Shown: piece after piece, positions 15,354-16,857 of the stretch
Layout of the letters: each line of letters starts with the position of its first letter
Numbering within the stretch: the first letter of the stretch is position 1
Source: JBOFDK01 sp051656485
GTDB lineage: Bacteria; Bacillota; Clostridia; Lachnospirales; Cellulosilyticaceae
Assembly: GCA_051656485.1 (NCBI GenBank)
Contig: JBOGBZ010000026.1
Location: 1-16,857, forward strand
Direction: 5' to 3'
Length of the DNA stretch: 16,857 nt
The notes under the pieces: generated by a model
Database searches by the model: none
Told to the model about the DNA's origin: nothing
The model's input: the letters and a program-made list of their open reading frames with translations, nothing else
Translations under genes and position numbers: made by a program

Positions 15354-15767
15354 TTACAAAGATGCTTTAATTTTCCTTACTTCTTCTACTGTTAAGTCTG
15401 TCATTTCTGCAACATATTCTTCTGTTGATCCTTTGCTTAACATTCTTTTTGCGACTCGGCAAACTCCTGCCTCTTCGCCCTCTTCCCTAGCCACCTTCTC
15501 ACGCGTTAGCTGATCACGAATCTCTGCCTCCCTCGCCTCATAGGCCATACGAGCAACATCATCCTGACTCACACACTTCAACACGCGATAAGCCTTCTCT
15601 ATCCCCTCGTTCTTCTCTGCTAACATCTCCATCACCTCTTCAGATTTGGCATCTAAAAATTGTAACCATTCTATAATAGGATCATGCGCATCCTTATTCT
15701 TCTCATCTCCAAATAGTAGCTTAAATGCAAAGTCTACCTTTGGCGACATGATAAATGATTGATTCAT
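15354..15767 (-). CDS. Rpn/PD-(D/E)XK transposase-family protein, internally deleted
   Basis: This gene encodes 137 residues. The N-terminus, MSPKVDFAFKLLFGDEKNKD (residues 7-26), is the characteristic opening of the Rpn/PDDEXK nuclease-transposase family. From residue 27 the sequence jumps to the family's C-terminal half: DPIIEWLQFLDAKSEEVMEM, LAEKNEGIEKAYRVLK, then an Arg/Glu-rich helix (AREAEIRDQLTREKVAREEG). Full-length members have about 280-300 residues, so the central nuclease core with its catalytic acidic residues and QxxxY-type elements is missing. The join is in frame, near base 15,689. GGAG lies 10 nt before ATG 15767. It is probably a non-catalytic remnant; a deliberately short regulator cannot be ruled out. 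Confidence 0.75.
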   Translation of the reverse strand: MNQSFIMSPKVDFAFKLLFGDEKNKDAHDPIIEWLQFLDAKSEEVMEMLAEKNEGIEKAYRVLKCVSQDDVARMAYEAREAEIRDQLTREKVAREEGEEAGVCRVAKRMLSKGSTEEYVAEMTDLTVEEVRKIKASL

Positions 15768-15842
15768 ATGTAGTACACTCCTAGTCTGATGTCATTTCTT
15801 CTTAGTATACCCCTACGCTAGAAGTATTAATCTGTTGATTGT

Positions 15843-15848
15843 ATTATA
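15843..15848 (-). promoter_or_regulatory. Candidate extended -10 promoter for the Rpn-like gene
   Basis: On the minus strand TATAAT is preceded by TGC (ATGCTATAAT), an extended -10 element, about 75 nt upstream of the Rpn-like start. No convincing -35 is seen (TAGAAG at 17 nt). A second TATACT lies nearer the gene. The region is divergent with the MNT gene. Confidence 0.45.
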
Positions 15849-15903
15849 GCATGAAGTTTTATCCGCTTCTAGAACTTCTATTTTTTCTTTAATTAGGCTA
15901 TAC

Positions 15904-15909
15904 TATAAT
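15904..15909 (+). promoter_or_regulatory. Candidate -10 box for the MNT-HEPN pair
   Basis: TATAAT lies 30 nt upstream of ATG 15940, overlapping another -10-like TATACT (15899-15904). The -35 is not clear: TTTTTT lies at 17 nt. The leader would be only about 24 nt and includes the ribosome binding site GGAGG. Confidence 0.4.
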
Positions 15910-15939
15910 TAATAATCATTCACCAAAGGAGGTACTGAC

Positions 15940-16341
15940 ATGAGTTGTACCACAACTTGCTACTTATTTTCAGACCAATATACTGGGGATGAATACATGT
16001 TCAATCTCATTTACCCCACTCAGCTCCAAGCAGTAAAAGAACTTATTTCAAGAGCAAAAAATCTTCCTAGCATTCAGTATCTAGTACTCTTTGGTAGTTC
16101 AATTACTCCTGCTTGTGGCCATGAAAGTGATATTGATTTACTAGTCATCGCTGATCAATTTGATGAAGAATACAGTCTTCTCACACCTCTTCGCAAAGGC
16201 ATCTCAAAACCAATGGATATTATTCCTGAAACACTTAGCCACTTCAAGCGATGTGCCCAAGAGGGTAACACCATTTACAACGAAATACTCCAGAAAGGAA
16301 TCGTCATCTATGAAAGGACTCCTCAAACTTGCCAAGTCTGA
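15940..16341 (+). CDS. MNT-type nucleotidyltransferase (HEPN partner)
   Basis: This is a 133-residue minimal nucleotidyltransferase. The motif GSX10DXD is exact: G52 S53, ten residues, then D64-x-D66, within LFGSSITPACGHESDIDLLV. The third acidic residue is probably D93 (KPMDIIPE). All three metal-binding carboxylates are therefore present. The start has GGAGG 7 nt before ATG. The N-terminal 19 residues (with two Cys) look extra, and an in-frame ATG at 15,997 could be the start instead. It overlaps the HEPN gene by 32 nt in a different frame. In the known MntA-HepT systems this protein is the antitoxin and adenylylates the HEPN toxin; that role here is an inference. Confidence 0.88.
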   Translation: MSCTTTCYLFSDQYTGDEYMFNLIYPTQLQAVKELISRAKNLPSIQYLVLFGSSITPACGHESDIDLLVIADQFDEEYSLLTPLRKGISKPMDIIPETLSHFKRCAQEGNTIYNEILQKGIVIYERTPQTCQV

Positions 16342-16720
16342 TTTAAAATACGCACTATTTGCCTATACCCAAATACAACAAACAAGCGATGAAGCTGATC
16401 TTAACATCTGTGCTTACCATACTCAACAATGTACAGAAAAAATTCTTAAGTATCTTCTAGATACCCATACTATTCCCTATACTCGTACACATGATATTTC
16501 TATCCTTGTAGATCTTTGCTTAGACCATCACTTAGCCATACCTGATATCATTGAAAACCTCGCCCCTACAATCACTACTTGGGCTGTTCACTCTAGATAT
16601 AATAGCGAGTTTAAGACGTCTATTCGCTCATTAAATAAAGTTTTAAAATGTTGTGAAGAATGGTTAAGTGCCTTAGAAATTTCAACGGTTAACCATCCTA
16701 ATTTTAATGATAGTATGTAA
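16310..16720 (+). CDS. HEPN domain protein, partner of MNT nucleotidyltransferase
   Basis: This gene encodes 136 residues from ATG 16310. The same frame is open 50 codons upstream inside the MNT gene, but the HEPN fold begins at MKGLLKLAKSDLKYALFAYT, so 16310 is preferred; AAAGGA lies about 11 nt before it. HEPN features are the helix AYHTQQCTEKILKYLL (35-50), PYTRTHDI (56-63) and a C-terminal helix with SRYNSEFKTS (95-104), typical of the general HEPN family. The RNase motif RX4-6H of HepT-type toxins is not seen, so toxin activity is doubtful. The 32-nt overlap with the nucleotidyltransferase gene suggests translational coupling. Its stop codon is immediately next to the group II intron end. 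Confidence 0.88.
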   Translation: MKGLLKLAKSDLKYALFAYTQIQQTSDEADLNICAYHTQQCTEKILKYLLDTHTIPYTRTHDISILVDLCLDHHLAIPDIIENLAPTITTWAVHSRYNSEFKTSIRSLNKVLKCCEEWLSALEISTVNHPNFNDSM

Positions 16721-16857
16721 ATCGAGTAGGAGGTAGATAATTAGTTTATCTACCGACCTCTCACACCACCGTACGTACTGTTCAGTATACGGCGGTTCTT
16801 TAGTTTACACTGACTTGTCTGTAATAATCAGTGAAAAATAAGTACCCTAGTTCTTTC
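16721..16857 (-). mobile_element. Group II intron 3' end (class C-like), truncated by window
   Basis: On the minus strand, after the maturase stop, comes a domain V hairpin (complement of 16765-16796): ACCGCCGT pairs with ACGGTGGT, with a 2-nt bulge and GAAC loop. It carries the CGC triad at the spacing known from class C introns. It is followed by GTGAGAGG and a domain VI hairpin (complement of 16732-16754; GGTAGATAA pairs with TTATCTACC). The element ends in CTACTCGAT, consistent with the AY 3' boundary, at 16,721 give or take a few bases. The 5' part lies beyond the window. Confidence 0.85.
16800..16856 (-). CDS. ltrA: Group II intron reverse transcriptase/maturase, C-terminal 18 residues
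   Basis: The minus strand enters the window in an open frame reading KELGYLFFTDYYRQVSVN and stops at TAA (complement of 16800-16802). The stretch resembles the extreme C-terminus of class C intron maturases, where a GY..F.D.Y pattern is common. Its position just before domain V is the expected place for an ORF lying in domain IV. Only these 18 residues are visible, so completeness of the enzyme cannot be judged. Confidence 0.75.
   Translation of the reverse strand, partial: KELGYLFFTDYYRQVSVN

Noticed and set aside
16160..16309. N-terminal extension of the HEPN protein by 50 residues
   Set aside because: It is entirely inside the MNT gene in another frame, and the HEPN fold starts at residue M51 (ATG 16310), so the extension is not likely translated.

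Overview
The window looks like chromosomal DNA from a low-GC Gram-positive bacterium of the class Clostridia, probably Lachnospiraceae-like. The grounds are AT-rich DNA, strong GGAGG ribosome binding sites, the order rpmG-secE-nusG-rplK-rplA-rplJ-rplL-rpoB-rpoC, and the sequence of RpoB. The genus is an inference (Cellulosilyticum-like is my best guess) and was not checked by any search.

About 1-10,610, all on the minus strand, is the transcription/translation supercluster. A strong promoter (10,578-10,607) drives rpmG, secE and nusG, followed by rplK and rplA. rplK and rplA are each preceded by a short RNA element that copies the L1-binding site of 23S rRNA. A second promoter (8,215-8,243) sits in front of an L10 leader with an attenuator hairpin, then rplJ and rplL. 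A strong terminator-like hairpin, a second hairpin and a promoter candidate lie in the 384-nt gap before rpoB. rpoB is followed by rpoC, which runs off the window at base 1. Most starts in the cluster are fixed by clear Shine-Dalgarno sites. For rpoB and rplL the start used here is an ATG internal to the longest open frame.

About 10,611-12,030 is a small accessory patch. A plus-strand gene encodes a 114-aa protein that is almost pure heptad coiled coil. It ends in a bidirectional terminator shared with two converging, translationally coupled minus-strand genes. These two are coiled-coil proteins resembling FlgN/FliT flagellar chaperones, and a sigma-28-like promoter candidate lies in front of them.

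About 12,029-15,770, on the minus strand, holds a large SWIM-SNF2 helicase gene and, upstream of it, a 137-aa Rpn/PD-(D/E)XK 'transposase' family protein that has lost its nuclease core.

About 15,770-16,857 is an overlapping plus-strand MNT nucleotidyltransferase-HEPN gene pair. Exactly after the HEPN stop codon lies the 3' end of a minus-strand group II intron (apparently class C): the last 18 codons of its maturase, domain V and domain VI. The rest of the intron is outside the window. The accessory end (15.3-16.9 kb) is the part most marked by mobile DNA. I saw no tRNA, rRNA or CRISPR array.
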